Shown: one piece after another, positions 9,907 to 18,009 of the stretch
How the letters are laid out: each line of letters opens with the position of its first letter
Position numbering within the stretch: position 1 is the first letter of the stretch
Assembly: GCA_025451715.1 (NCBI GenBank)
Contig: JANWJY010000186.1
Span: forward strand, 1 to 30,977
Source of the DNA: Fimbriimonadaceae bacterium
GTDB taxonomy: Bacteria; Armatimonadota; Fimbriimonadia; Fimbriimonadales; Fimbriimonadaceae
Direction: 5' to 3'
DNA length: 30,977 nucleotides
Position numbers and translations under genes: made by a program
The notes under the pieces: model-generated
The model's input: the letters and a program-made list of their open reading frames with translations, nothing else
Database searches by the model: none
What the model was told of the DNA's origin: nothing

Positions 9907-11021
9907 TCGACGGCGAGCGTTTGCTTCGTCGGACCGAGTGCGAGCATCTGTTCGAGAGCTTTAAGCGCGGGCGCCCTCACTTCGTCCGGGACCACGACGT
10001 GGTTCATCACGCGACCGGCAACGAGCTCTTCTAGCACCCAGCACAGGAACGACGGGTGGATCCGGTACATCGTGGAGCACGGGCAGATCTGCGGGTCAAG
10101 GCAGAACACTTCCTTGTCCGAGTTGTTGTGCGCAAGCCGGCTGACGAGGTTGATCTCCGTCGCAACCGCCCACTTCGTGCCGGGCTTTGCGCCCTCGATC
10201 GTGTTGATGATGTACTCGGTCGAGCCCATGAAGTCCGAGGCGTCCGCGACGTCCATCGGCACCTCGGGGTGCACGAGGATGTTCACGCCAGGATGGTCGC
10301 GGCGTGCGTTCATCACTTGCTCTAACTTGAAGCGCCCGTGGACCGAGCAGTGCCCCTTCCACAGGATGAACGTCGCTTCCCTGATTCGTTCAGGCGTGTT
10401 GCCGCCGAGCGGCTTGAACGGGTCCCACAGCACCATGTCGCGCTCGTGGTCGTAACCCATTTTGATCCCCGTGTTGCGGCCGAGGTGCTGGTCGGGGAAG
10501 AACAGAACCTTGCTGCCCTTCTTGAACGCCCACTCGAGCGCTTGCGGCGCATTAGTGCTCGTGCAGACCGTTCCGCCGTGCTCGCCGACGAAAGCCTTGA
10601 GGTTCGCGGCAGAATTGATGTAGGTGACGGGCACGATCTGGCTCGTGTCGGTCACTTCTGAGAGCTGCTTCCAACACGAGCGCACCTGGAAGTGGTTGGC
10701 CATGTCGGCCATCGAGCACCCGGCGGCGAGGTTGGGCAGGATCACCTTCTGTCTCGGCGGGGTCAGGATGTCCGCGCTCTCAGCCATGAAGTGCACGCCG
10801 CAGAACACGATGAACTCGGCCTGCTTGGTTGCAGCCGCGTTCTGCGCGAGCTTGTAGCTGTCGCCGGTGAAGTCGGCGTGCTTGATGACCTCGTCGCGCT
10901 GGTAGTGGTGGCCGAGGATCACGAGCCTTTCGCCCAGTGTGCGCTTCGCGTTCTGGATGCGTTCGAACGCCTGCTCGTCGGTGAGAGCGGCGTACTCGGG
11001 CGGCAGTGGCGCCTGATACAT
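9903..11021 (-). CDS. nadA: Quinolinate synthase
   Basis: A 372-aa [4Fe-4S] enzyme that condenses iminoaspartate with dihydroxyacetone phosphate to quinolinate in NAD synthesis. Family motifs are visible: ILGHHYQRDEV near the N-terminus, VFCGVHFMAESADIL (C74), GTVCTSTNA (C153) and CPCSTM (C313/C315), which together supply the three cluster cysteines. LVHPEVP and HNNSDKEVFC are also present. This is the NadA class of about 350 aa or more. I start it at the ATG at 11021; the same frame also opens at a GTG at 11066. A perfect TATAAT lies at 11106-11111, giving a leader of about 75 nt. nadB and nadC are not in the window. It overlaps lon end to end by 4 nt. Confidence 0.97.
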
Positions 11022-11105
11022 CGTTATTACGTCGCGCCGTCGCGGCGCTGTCCCTGTTGCGGCCACAGTCCATTCGGACGGGGTTGTTGTGACCGCTCCA
11101 GTTTC

Positions 11106-11111
11106 ATTATA
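11106..11111 (-). promoter_or_regulatory. -10 element upstream of nadA
   Basis: Perfect TATAAT on the minus strand, between dxs and nadA. No convincing -35 at 16-18 nt. It implies that nadA can be transcribed apart from dxs. Confidence 0.45.
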
Positions 11112-11135
11112 CGTTTTGGTGCTGCCCGGCCCGAC

Positions 11136-13037
11136 TCAACGACGGGACTTGACAAGCTCTTTGATCGCCGACTTGACGTCCTCGAGGCCCAGCCCGTTCT
11201 CAGCCAAGAGCCGCTTCTGGTCACCGTGGTCGATGAACCGGTCCGGGAGGGCCATCAGTGTGTGCTTGACCGAGAGCCCCCGCTCTACCATCTCGTCTCG
11301 CACCATTTGACCGAAGCCGCCGTTGCGGGCGTTCTCCTCGATCGTGAGCAGGTTTCCGGTCTCGGCGGCCTGGCCGAAGATCTCGTCAAAGTCGATTGGC
11401 TTCGCCCAGCGCGCGTTGACCACCTGAACTCCAAGCCCCTCGGCAGCCAGTTGCATTGCAGCCTCCCACGCCGTCTCGACCATCGAGCCCAGCGCAGCGA
11501 TCGTGACGACAGGCTCCAACTCTGAAGGCGAACCCATCGCCTCAGCCTTGCCGAACTCGATCGGCGTGCGCCCTTCGGGAAGGTTTTCCGGCGTCGTGCC
11601 ACGCGGATACCGGATCGCGATCGGCCCCTTGTCATAGTCCTTCATGAAGAACAGCATCTCGCGCATCTCGGTCGTGTCGCGCGGCGCGAGCAGCGCGAAC
11701 CCGGGGATGAACGAGAGGTACGAGACGTCGAACGCGCCGTGGTGGGTCGGGCCGTCCGCACCGACTATCCCTGCCCTGTCCATCGCAAAGCGAACCGGGA
11801 GGTGTTGGATCGCGACGTCGTGGAGCACTTGGTCGAACCCGCGCTGCAAGAACGTCGAATAGATCGTGCAGAACGGCTTCATCCCGCCCGCAGCGAGGCC
11901 CGCGGCGAAAGTCACTGCGTGCTGCTCGGCGATGCCGGTGTCGTAGTACCGGTCTGGGTAGGTCTCCGCAAACTTATTCAGTCCCGTGCCGTCGGGCATC
12001 GCGGCGGTGATCGCCACGACCCGGGGGTCGTCTTTGGCCATTTCCACGATCGCGTCACCGAACGCCTTCGTGTACTGCACCGGGCCGCTCGACTTCTTCG
12101 GTACCTCGCCAGTCTCGGAGTCGAACGGCGTCACACCGTGCCACTTGCGTGAGTCGTCCTCTGAAAGTTCGTACCCCTTCCCCTTTACAGTGATCGCGTG
12201 CACGAACACGGGACCTCGCACCTGGCGCAGGTTGCGGAAAATTTCGAGCAGTCCAGGAAGGTCGTGCCCGTCGACCGGGCCGATGTATTCAAAGCCCATT
12301 TCCTCAAAGATCGTGCCGGTCTCTTCAGGAGCGAAGTAGTGCGTAAACCCGTGCCGGAGTCCTGCCGCGATGCGCGGTGCGGGCCCGGGCACGCGCTCGA
12401 TAAGCTCCTTAGCACGGTGCGCCCAGTTCTGGATCGTCGGGCGCGACCGCAACCGCGTGAAGTAAGAAGTCAGCGCGCCCACGTTCGGCGCGATCGACAT
12501 TCTGTTATCGTTGAGCACGACCGTGATGTCCGTGCCCATCTCGCCCGCGTGGTTCAGCGCCTCCCAACTCATGCCCGCGCAGATCGCGGCATCACCCGTC
12601 ACAGCCACCACCCTTTCATCCAGCCCCTGACGATCTCGCGCCGCAGCGAAACCGAGTGCCGCAGAGATCGCAGTGCCCGCGTGGCCCGCGCCGAAGTGAT
12701 CGAGCTCGTGCTCTGACCTCTTCAAAAACCCGCTGAGCCCTTTGTGCATGCGCAGAGAATCGAAGCGCGGCAACCGACCGGTCAAGAGCTTGTGAGGATA
12801 CGCCTGGTGTCCCGTGTCCCAAACGACCTTGTCGGGAGGCATCGAATAGGCGGCGTAAAGCGCGACCGTCAGCTCGACCGTGCCGAGGTTGGAGCTGAAG
12901 TGCCCGCCGGTCCGGCTGACGTTGTCGATGATCGCCTGCCTCACCTCGCCTGCGAGCTGGAGCAGTTCCTTGTCCGTGAGCTTGTGGAGGTCCGTCGGTG
13001 TGACGATCTGGCTCAATAGCTCGTAGGTCTTGCTCAT
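11136..13037 (-). CDS. dxs: 1-deoxy-D-xylulose-5-phosphate synthase
   Basis: A 633-aa thiamine-diphosphate enzyme that joins pyruvate and glyceraldehyde 3-phosphate, the first step of the MEP isoprenoid pathway; the product also feeds thiamine and pyridoxal synthesis. The N-terminal motif GGHFSSNLGTVELTVALY and DTGHQAYPHKLLTGR are typical. The ThDP motif reads GDAAICAGMSWEALNHAG...VLNDN (about 148-178), with Ala where the second Gly of GDG is usual. The glutamate of GIAEQHAVTFAAG and the C-terminal transketolase domain (GFGQMVRDEM) are intact. The ATG is at 13037. A GAF-domain gene ends 30 nt upstream on the same strand, so the two may be one transcript. Confidence 0.97.
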   Translation of the reverse strand: MSKTYELLSQIVTPTDLHKLTDKELLQLAGEVRQAIIDNVSRTGGHFSSNLGTVELTVALYAAYSMPPDKVVWDTGHQAYPHKLLTGRLPRFDSLRMHKGLSGFLKRSEHELDHFGAGHAGTAISAALGFAAARDRQGLDERVVAVTGDAAICAGMSWEALNHAGEMGTDITVVLNDNRMSIAPNVGALTSYFTRLRSRPTIQNWAHRAKELIERVPGPAPRIAAGLRHGFTHYFAPEETGTIFEEMGFEYIGPVDGHDLPGLLEIFRNLRQVRGPVFVHAITVKGKGYELSEDDSRKWHGVTPFDSETGEVPKKSSGPVQYTKAFGDAIVEMAKDDPRVVAITAAMPDGTGLNKFAETYPDRYYDTGIAEQHAVTFAAGLAAGGMKPFCTIYSTFLQRGFDQVLHDVAIQHLPVRFAMDRAGIVGADGPTHHGAFDVSYLSFIPGFALLAPRDTTEMREMLFFMKDYDKGPIAIRYPRGTTPENLPEGRTPIEFGKAEAMGSPSELEPVVTIAALGSMVETAWEAAMQLAAEGLGVQVVNARWAKPIDFDEIFGQAAETGNLLTIEENARNGGFGQMVRDEMVERGLSVKHTLMALPDRFIDHGDQKRLLAENGLGLEDVKSAIKELVKSRR

Positions 13038-13067
13038 GTGCCTGTCCGGTCTACGTTCAAAGCGTAC

Positions 13068-13541
13068 CTAGAGTTGTGGGGCTTCGTCCCACCGTTCGGC
13101 GATCAATGCGGCCAGCTCTTCCAGCAGAGCGACCTCCGTCGGCCCGAACGCACCCACCTGGTGGCCGTCGATGTCGATCTGCCCGAGGACCTGGCCCTCT
13201 CTCCGAATCAACACCACCGCCTCGGACCGAGTTTCCAGGCTGCACGCCAGGTAGTTCTTTAGCTCCCTCACGTCTTCGATAACCTGGTTCCTGTCCTCGG
13301 CGATCGCCGTGCCGCACACCCCAGTTCCGACCGGGATTCTGGTATGGTCCGTCTCCGCCCCGACGTACTCGTCCAGAACGAGGGTGTCGCCCTCGAGCCG
13401 GTACGCCCCCGACCAGTCGAACCCGTCGAGCTGGTCGAGCTGGGCCATGCAGAACGCGCGGAAAGCCCTGCCTCGCTGCGGGCTCGCCGAGCAAGCGTCA
13501 ATGACTCCCTGATAGCTATATCGCTCCGTATGGTCCTTCAT
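13068..13541 (-). CDS. GAF domain protein of the free methionine-R-sulfoxide reductase type
   Basis: A 157-aa single GAF domain. The core (HTRIPVGTGVCGTAIAEDRNQVIEDVRELKNYLAC, then SEAVVLI and GQIDIDGH) follows the fRMsr/YebR family, which reduces free methionine-R-sulfoxide. Two cysteines, C76 and C100, are 24 residues apart, matching C94 and C118 of the E. coli enzyme. The position of the E. coli resolving C84 is a histidine (H66), so activity may differ or be lost. An ATG at 13541 follows a TAACCT element by 8 nt. dxs is 30 nt downstream, and a response regulator is divergent. Alternative: a redox or ligand sensor of the GAF type. Confidence 0.8.
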   Translation of the reverse strand: MKDHTERYSYQGVIDACSASPQRGRAFRAFCMAQLDQLDGFDWSGAYRLEGDTLVLDEYVGAETDHTRIPVGTGVCGTAIAEDRNQVIEDVRELKNYLACSLETRSEAVVLIRREGQVLGQIDIDGHQVGAFGPTEVALLEELAALIAERWDEAPQL

Positions 13542-13549
13542 CGTGGCCT

Positions 13550-13555
13550 AGGTTA
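13550..13555 (-). promoter_or_regulatory. -10 element, leaderless-type start of the GAF gene
   Basis: TAACCT on the minus strand, 8 nt before the ATG at 13541. Probably drives the GAF-dxs unit. Confidence 0.4.
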
Positions 13556-13627
13556 GACTCCTCTCGGGCTTGAGGATTCGGCGATCGTAAGTATGAAGGC
13601 AATGCGACTCGGGAGGACGGGACGAAG

Positions 13628-14038
13628 TTGAAACGCATCGTCCTGGCCGTCGAAGACGACCTCAAGGAACAACTGCTCATCACGCGCGCCGTTAGCGAAA
13701 TCGAGGGCGTCGAGCTTGTCACTGTCGACACGGGGGGTGACGCGATCGACTACATCAATAGGCGAGGTCCGTACTTGTCTCGCAGACCGAACGAAAACCC
13801 CAGTCTTGTGATCGTCGACCACGAACTTCCCGACATGCTCGCGGTCATATTGGTCCGCGCCCTGCGCGAGCACCCGAAGTTGAAGAACCTGCCTGTGTTC
13901 GTTTATGCGTCAGATTTAAACGGCGATGCAAAGGTCTATGAGGAGTTCGCGGTGGACGGGCCGGTGATGAAGCCCGTCGCCGACGAGTCGTTCCGAGCAG
14001 TCGTGTGCGACGCCGTGCGCCGACACTTATCCGTCTAG
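13628..14038 (+). CDS. Single-domain response regulator (receiver only, Rcp1/CheY-like)
   Basis: A 136-aa stand-alone receiver domain. The acidic pocket (E9, D10, D11 in AVEDD), phospho-acceptor D64 (LVIVDHELPD) and the conserved lysine K115 (VMKPV) are present. The extended loop between helix 2 and strand 3 (RRGPYLSRRPNENP) is the mark of Rcp1-type regulators that pair with phytochrome-like or hybrid kinases. At the usual switch Thr/Ser the sequence reads FVYAS, so Tyr seems to take that place. No output domain. I accept a TTG start at 13628 with GGAGG at 13612-13616 (11-nt spacing); no in-frame ATG fits. No histidine kinase is nearby. Confidence 0.85.
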   Translation: MKRIVLAVEDDLKEQLLITRAVSEIEGVELVTVDTGGDAIDYINRRGPYLSRRPNENPSLVIVDHELPDMLAVILVRALREHPKLKNLPVFVYASDLNGDAKVYEEFAVDGPVMKPVADESFRAVVCDAVRRHLSV

Positions 14039-14859
14039 CCACCCACCGAGCCAAGCCACGCGACAACGGCCTCGTCGGTCGTACCCTTCCCTTCCGGGAT
14101 CAGTTCCAGGCACGGAATCCCGTCCCACATTCCACGGTCCAAACCGCCGACGGCGACCTTCAATGCGCACTCTTTGACCCCGACGGCCGCACCCGGCTCC
14201 AATCGCGAACCGAGCAGCACCGACTGTGCGAGCCCCATCAGGAACCGCGCGGCCGAATCCGTGTTCGCCCCCGATATCCCGTACACCTCGACCTCCGGTT
14301 GGTCGAATTTGATCAGCCCGCACGTGAACACGTGCACGCTCCCTTCGTGCAGGCGGTGCTTCACCTGCACGTGGTCCGCCGCCGCGATCGGCACGCCGTC
14401 GGGCCGGAGCGAGAACACCTGCGAGGGAAGCCGGTACACCTGCGAAACAGGGTCAGCGACCACGCCGTCGCACAACAGCGCGAGCCGCTGCGCGACGGAC
14501 AAAAAGAAGTCGAGCGCAGAATAGGTCTCTGGGTCGTAAGACTCGAACGTGAGCTGCAGCAGCATCCACGTCGACTCGACGCGCAACCGCAGCTCCGGAT
14601 CCCACGACTGCGCCGCATCGGAACGCGCGAACGCAGCAGGGTCGAACCCCGCCTCCTCCTTCGGCAGCACCATCATCTTCAGCACGGTCTTGCGATCCGG
14701 CGACGAAAGCGCGTACACACCTCGCTGGATCGGCGCGTTGAGGTCTTCCTTCTTCGCGTCTGCGGCGAGGGGCACGCCGAACCCAACAACAGCACCGCCC
14801 TCGCCCTTGGGGTTCAGCACGTCGAGCAGCCGCGGGAACTGCGCCCGGGCTGCGAGCAC
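14035..14859 (-). CDS. Conserved-looking protein of unknown function, last gene of the HTTM operon
   Basis: 274 aa from the only standard start codon (GTG, 14859). Not recognised. It is soluble, without a signal peptide or membrane segment. Features: a central ESTWMLLQLTFESYDPETYSALDFFL segment, then HRLHEGSVHVFTCGLIKFDQPEVEVYG, and a glycine-rich C-terminal part ending EAVVAWLGSVGG. The GLIKF.QPE.E pattern is faintly like DUF4261-type proteins, which is only a guess. The reading frame continues upstream with good coding character to about 14940, just at the HTTM stop, where a perfect AAGGAGGT lies 8 nt before an ATC codon. The real protein may thus be 301 aa and begin at a non-standard codon. 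It lies downstream of and close to the HTTM gene. Confidence 0.65.
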   Translation of the reverse strand: MLAARAQFPRLLDVLNPKGEGGAVVGFGVPLAADAKKEDLNAPIQRGVYALSSPDRKTVLKMMVLPKEEAGFDPAAFARSDAAQSWDPELRLRVESTWMLLQLTFESYDPETYSALDFFLSVAQRLALLCDGVVADPVSQVYRLPSQVFSLRPDGVPIAAADHVQVKHRLHEGSVHVFTCGLIKFDQPEVEVYGISGANTDSAARFLMGLAQSVLLGSRLEPGAAVGVKECALKVAVGGLDRGMWDGIPCLELIPEGKGTTDEAVVAWLGSVGG

Positions 14860-14932
14860 AGAGAGGTAGCAGCCCTTGCTGATCGTGAGCCCCGACCCTT
14901 TCGGCTTGCTGAACTTAATGACGTCCTTGAAC

Positions 14933-15877
14933 TTACGGATCGGTCGCGACCTCCTTGCCGTGCACGATCGAGCGCAACGGCCTGTACTTTGCGACCACCA
15001 TTCTCAGCCACTCGGCGGTCTCGCGCCCCTCGTAGAACACCATGTAGGTCGCGACGGTGATCAAAGAGAACAACGGAATGTTCATGCGGTACTCGATGCC
15101 CGCGTGCAAGAGCACGCCCGCCAACAGCACCCACTTGCGCAGCGGCTTGGCGAACACGAGCGTGCCCAATGCCAACTCGACGAGCAGCGTGCCGTAAGTC
15201 GTGACCGCGATCATCGGCTGCTGGTCGAAGAAGTGCGGCACGGGGAACCGGTCGAACTCGTCGAGCTGCTGTGGATACCACGTGGCGGTGCCGTTGAGCC
15301 ACCAGTCGCCGAACGACTTGTGCCAAACGGTCGTCAAGTACACGATCGCGATCTGGACCTGCATCATTCGTTGTGGCCAGAGCGAGACGTCCGGCGGTTG
15401 GGCAGGGGCCGCCCCGCGACGCACGGCGAAGAGGCGGTCGAGCGATAGTGCCGCGCCGCTCGGTGCGACCGCTACATACAGCAGCATTGCACGCACCAGC
15501 GTGTCGCCAGAGTGCAAGATGTCGGGGCACCTGTGATGCAACGTCGTGATGCCGACCAGAAGCGCGATCGAAGCCACCCGCGTGTACAGGCCTAGCGAAG
15601 TGAGCAGCGCGGCGAGCATCGTCAGGCCGTAGAACACCGCAGTGACGTTCGAGTTTGTTACATGCTGCTGCAGGTTGAACCGGACCACACCGCCACCCCA
15701 CCTTTCTAGCAGCGCCGTGGGCACATATCCCGTCTCGGTGTACCAAGAGTTGAAGTCGATCGCCACCATTGCCAGGTTGATGAACACGATCGCGCAGAAC
15801 ACCGCGCGGAAGAGCCCCAGTGTCGTGGGATTTCCATAGCTGAACATCCACTCGTGGAACGCGCGAAGCGACTTCAC
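14933..15877 (-). CDS. HTTM domain integral membrane protein
   Basis: A 314-aa polytopic membrane protein of the HTTM (horizontally transferred transmembrane) family, related to the membrane part of vitamin K-dependent gamma-carboxylases. Family traits: the short N-terminal helix before TM1 (LGLFRAVFCAIVFINLAMV), HHRCPDILHSGDTLVRAMLLY, RMMQVQIAIVYLTTVWHKSFGDWWLNGTATWY and LLLAGVLLHAGIEYRMNI-like helices; about seven membrane segments. The long soluble C-terminal domain of true carboxylases is missing. The GTG start at 15877 overlaps the upstream stop (GTGA). Co-transcribed with a small membrane protein (215 aa) upstream and an unknown protein downstream. The substrate or reaction is unknown. 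Confidence 0.85.
   Translation of the reverse strand: MKSLRAFHEWMFSYGNPTTLGLFRAVFCAIVFINLAMVAIDFNSWYTETGYVPTALLERWGGGVVRFNLQQHVTNSNVTAVFYGLTMLAALLTSLGLYTRVASIALLVGITTLHHRCPDILHSGDTLVRAMLLYVAVAPSGAALSLDRLFAVRRGAAPAQPPDVSLWPQRMMQVQIAIVYLTTVWHKSFGDWWLNGTATWYPQQLDEFDRFPVPHFFDQQPMIAVTTYGTLLVELALGTLVFAKPLRKWVLLAGVLLHAGIEYRMNIPLFSLITVATYMVFYEGRETAEWLRMVVAKYRPLRSIVHGKEVATDP
14949..14956 (-). promoter_or_regulatory. Consensus ribosome binding site without a standard start codon
   Basis: AAGGAGGT on the minus strand inside the last codons of the HTTM gene. Eight nt later comes ATC (14940-14938) in the frame of the downstream gene; the next standard start is a GTG 81 nt further on. Confidence 0.4.
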
Positions 15878-16521
15878 TCGTGCACCTGCTGCTTGATCTT
15901 TTCCGTGTCGACCATGTAAGTGAAGTATGCGTACATGATGTACGGCGGCTCGACGTAATCCTTCGGCGGAGAGAGCCCTTTCAGGGGCCTGACCTCCTTG
16001 TAGTGCCGTCGCAGCGTCACCTTGACCGGAAAGTTCCCATCACCTTGGTAACTCTGGAAAGCGATCGCTTGCGCGACCGAGGGCCACTTATACGAAAACC
16101 GCTCGCCGTGCGAGTTTTCGACGAACTTCCTGTACCGCTCCTTGAAGTACCTCTCCGTCAGGGAGAGGTCCTGCATCCGCGGGTACGCGAATATCATCTG
16201 TTTGCCGTCGGCGTACTCGACCTCGGCATCGATCCACACGTCGGTGCTCGCCGGGTTCGGAGAGAACATGTTCCAGTACTGCCAGAATCCGGTCGTGTCA
16301 AGATAGTAATGGAGCGGCGTGCCCTTGAACGCCAGGTTTGCCTTGAGTAGATAGTTCGGGGCGTCTCGGACGGCTTCGACGACCGAGGCGGGCCGCTCGC
16401 TCTTCATCACCCTCTCCGGCGGCCTCGGGAGGGTCCAGCTTGCGATCATGAACAGATGGAAGTAAACCCACGCCGTGACGCCCCAATGGACGCCCTTTTT
16501 CTTCTCGCTCTGCTCCGCCAT
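15874..16521 (-). CDS. HTTM-associated membrane-anchored protein of unknown function
   Basis: 215 aa, one N-terminal membrane helix (about 12-31: WGVTAWVYFHLFMIASWTLP), the rest predicted outside the cytoplasm. The segment TTGFWQYWNMFSPNPASTDVW is striking; similar 'W.MF.P.P' stretches occur in proteins encoded beside HTTM genes, so it is probably the soluble partner of the HTTM protein. The region about 105-200 (EVEYADGKQMIFAYPRMQDLSLTERYFKERYRKF) looks like a beta/alpha domain. First gene of the operon: its ATG lies 9 nt after CATACT. Its stop overlaps the HTTM GTG start. No known function. Confidence 0.72.
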   Translation of the reverse strand: MAEQSEKKKGVHWGVTAWVYFHLFMIASWTLPRPPERVMKSERPASVVEAVRDAPNYLLKANLAFKGTPLHYYLDTTGFWQYWNMFSPNPASTDVWIDAEVEYADGKQMIFAYPRMQDLSLTERYFKERYRKFVENSHGERFSYKWPSVAQAIAFQSYQGDGNFPVKVTLRRHYKEVRPLKGLSPPKDYVEPPYIMYAYFTYMVDTEKIKQQVHE

Positions 16522-16530
16522 CGCCGGTTA

Positions 16531-16536
16531 AGTATG
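16531..16536 (-). promoter_or_regulatory. -10 element, leaderless-type start of the HTTM operon
   Basis: CATACT (one mismatch to TATACT) on the minus strand, 9 nt before the ATG at 16521. Confidence 0.35.
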
Positions 16537-16556
16537 GCCCAAGCCGCTATCTTCAA

Positions 16557-17951
16557 CTACAGTGACGACCGGCTCGTTCCCATGTTCTTGACGAGCGGCG
16601 CGAGCACCTTACGGACGTAGCCGGGATCGATAGTCACGTGCTTTGGTGCGCGCTCAGGAGCGTCGAACAGCAACTCCTCGAGCAGCTTTTCGACCATCGT
16701 GTGAAGGCGGCGCGCGCCGATGTCCTCTGTCTTCGTGTTCACTTCAGCGGCCATGTGCGCGATCTCATCAAGCGCAGAGTCCTCGAACGTGACTGTCACC
16801 CCCTCGACCGCGAGCAGCTTCTCGTACTGCTTCGTCAGTGCGTTGCGCGGCTCGCGGAGGATCCGGCAGAAGTCTTCCTCCGTGAGCGGGTCGAGGTGCA
16901 CGCGGATCGGCAACCGACCTTGGAGCTCCGGAATCAGGTCGCTCGGCTCCGACTGGTGGAACGCGCCCGCGCAGATGAACAGAATGTGGTCCGTGTTGAT
17001 CGGCCCGAACTTCGTCTGCACCGTCGAGCCCTCGATCACCGGCAGCAGGTCGCGCTGTACTCCCTCGCGACTGACGTCTGGGCCCGCGCCCTTGGTCGCA
17101 GGCATCGCGACCTTGTCGATCTCGTCGAGGAATATGATCCCCGTCTGCTCCGCGCGCTTAAGTCCCTCCTGGTGCAACGTGTGCTGGTCGATCGCCGCGC
17201 GCGCCTCGTTCTCTTCAAGGAAAGGCAGCGCGTCCTTTACTTTCGCCTTTCTGTACACGCGCTTCGACTTGTTGAACGGCGAGTTGTTGAAGTCGAGCCC
17301 CATCTCTTCTAAACCCTGATTGCTGAAGACCTGCAGGAACGGGCTGCCCTGCTCCTCTGCCTCGACGTCGATGAACAGCTCGTCGTGCTTTCCTTCCTTG
17401 ATCTCCTTGCGCAGCCTTGTCCGCCGCTCTTCTCGAGTCTCCCGTTGCACAGCCGGCTCCTGCACTTCGGTGACGTGGTGGCCGATGAGTCCGAACGGGC
17501 TGACCTCGTCCTCGGACATCGGGTCGTATGGCTCGACCATGTCGATCAGCCGCTCCATCGCTGCCTCCTTCGCCTTGGGCCGCGCCTCTTCGATCATCTC
17601 CTTTTCGACGAGCCGCACCGCGGTCGCCGCTAGGTCCCGGATCATCGAGTCGACGTCGCGCCCGACGTAGCCGACCTCGGTGAACTTCGTCGCCTCGACC
17701 TTTACGAAAGGCGCGCGAGCGAGCTGCGCCAAGCGCCTAGCGATCTCGGTCTTGCCGACGCCCGTCGGGCCGATCATCAAGATGTTCTTAGGCGTGATCT
17801 CGGCGCGCTCGCTCTCGGGGAGCTGTTGGCGCCGGTACCGGTTTCGCAGTGCGACGGCGACGGCCTTCTTGGCCGCCTCTTGTCCCACAATGTACTTCTC
17901 CAGCTCCGCGACGATCTGGGTCGGGGTCAGGTTCTCAATCGGGAGTGGCAT
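16557..17951 (-). CDS. hslU: ATP-dependent unfoldase HslU (ClpY)
   Basis: A 464-aa AAA+ ATPase that normally unfolds substrates for the HslV peptidase. LTPTQIVAELEKYIVGQ and AVALRNRYRRQ at the N-terminus are diagnostic. Walker A is GPTGVGKT (61-68), Walker B IIFLDEIDK, and the I-domain insertion (about 110-245) is present, as is RLPIRVHLDPLTEEDF. The start is ATG 17951; the frame stays open further upstream, but that sequence encodes no HslU residues. The C-terminus ends in GTSRSSL rather than the family's LSRFIL/LSRYIL-type tail that docks into HslV. No hslV is adjacent: upstream is a cysteine desulfurase and downstream the HTTM operon. It lies 58 nt after the desulfurase gene. Confidence 0.96.
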   Translation of the reverse strand: MPLPIENLTPTQIVAELEKYIVGQEAAKKAVAVALRNRYRRQQLPESERAEITPKNILMIGPTGVGKTEIARRLAQLARAPFVKVEATKFTEVGYVGRDVDSMIRDLAATAVRLVEKEMIEEARPKAKEAAMERLIDMVEPYDPMSEDEVSPFGLIGHHVTEVQEPAVQRETREERRTRLRKEIKEGKHDELFIDVEAEEQGSPFLQVFSNQGLEEMGLDFNNSPFNKSKRVYRKAKVKDALPFLEENEARAAIDQHTLHQEGLKRAEQTGIIFLDEIDKVAMPATKGAGPDVSREGVQRDLLPVIEGSTVQTKFGPINTDHILFICAGAFHQSEPSDLIPELQGRLPIRVHLDPLTEEDFCRILREPRNALTKQYEKLLAVEGVTVTFEDSALDEIAHMAAEVNTKTEDIGARRLHTMVEKLLEELLFDAPERAPKHVTIDPGYVRKVLAPLVKNMGTSRSSL

Positions 17952-18009
17952 GTAGTTTGGTTGTACCTGGGGCACTTTGCAGTGTCCAGGCGAATACGTC
18001 CTATCTGTC

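Noticed and set aside
14005..15060. A 351-codon plus-strand open frame opposite the HTTM operon
   Set aside because: It is Arg/His-rich with no domains and overlaps three better-supported features on both strands.
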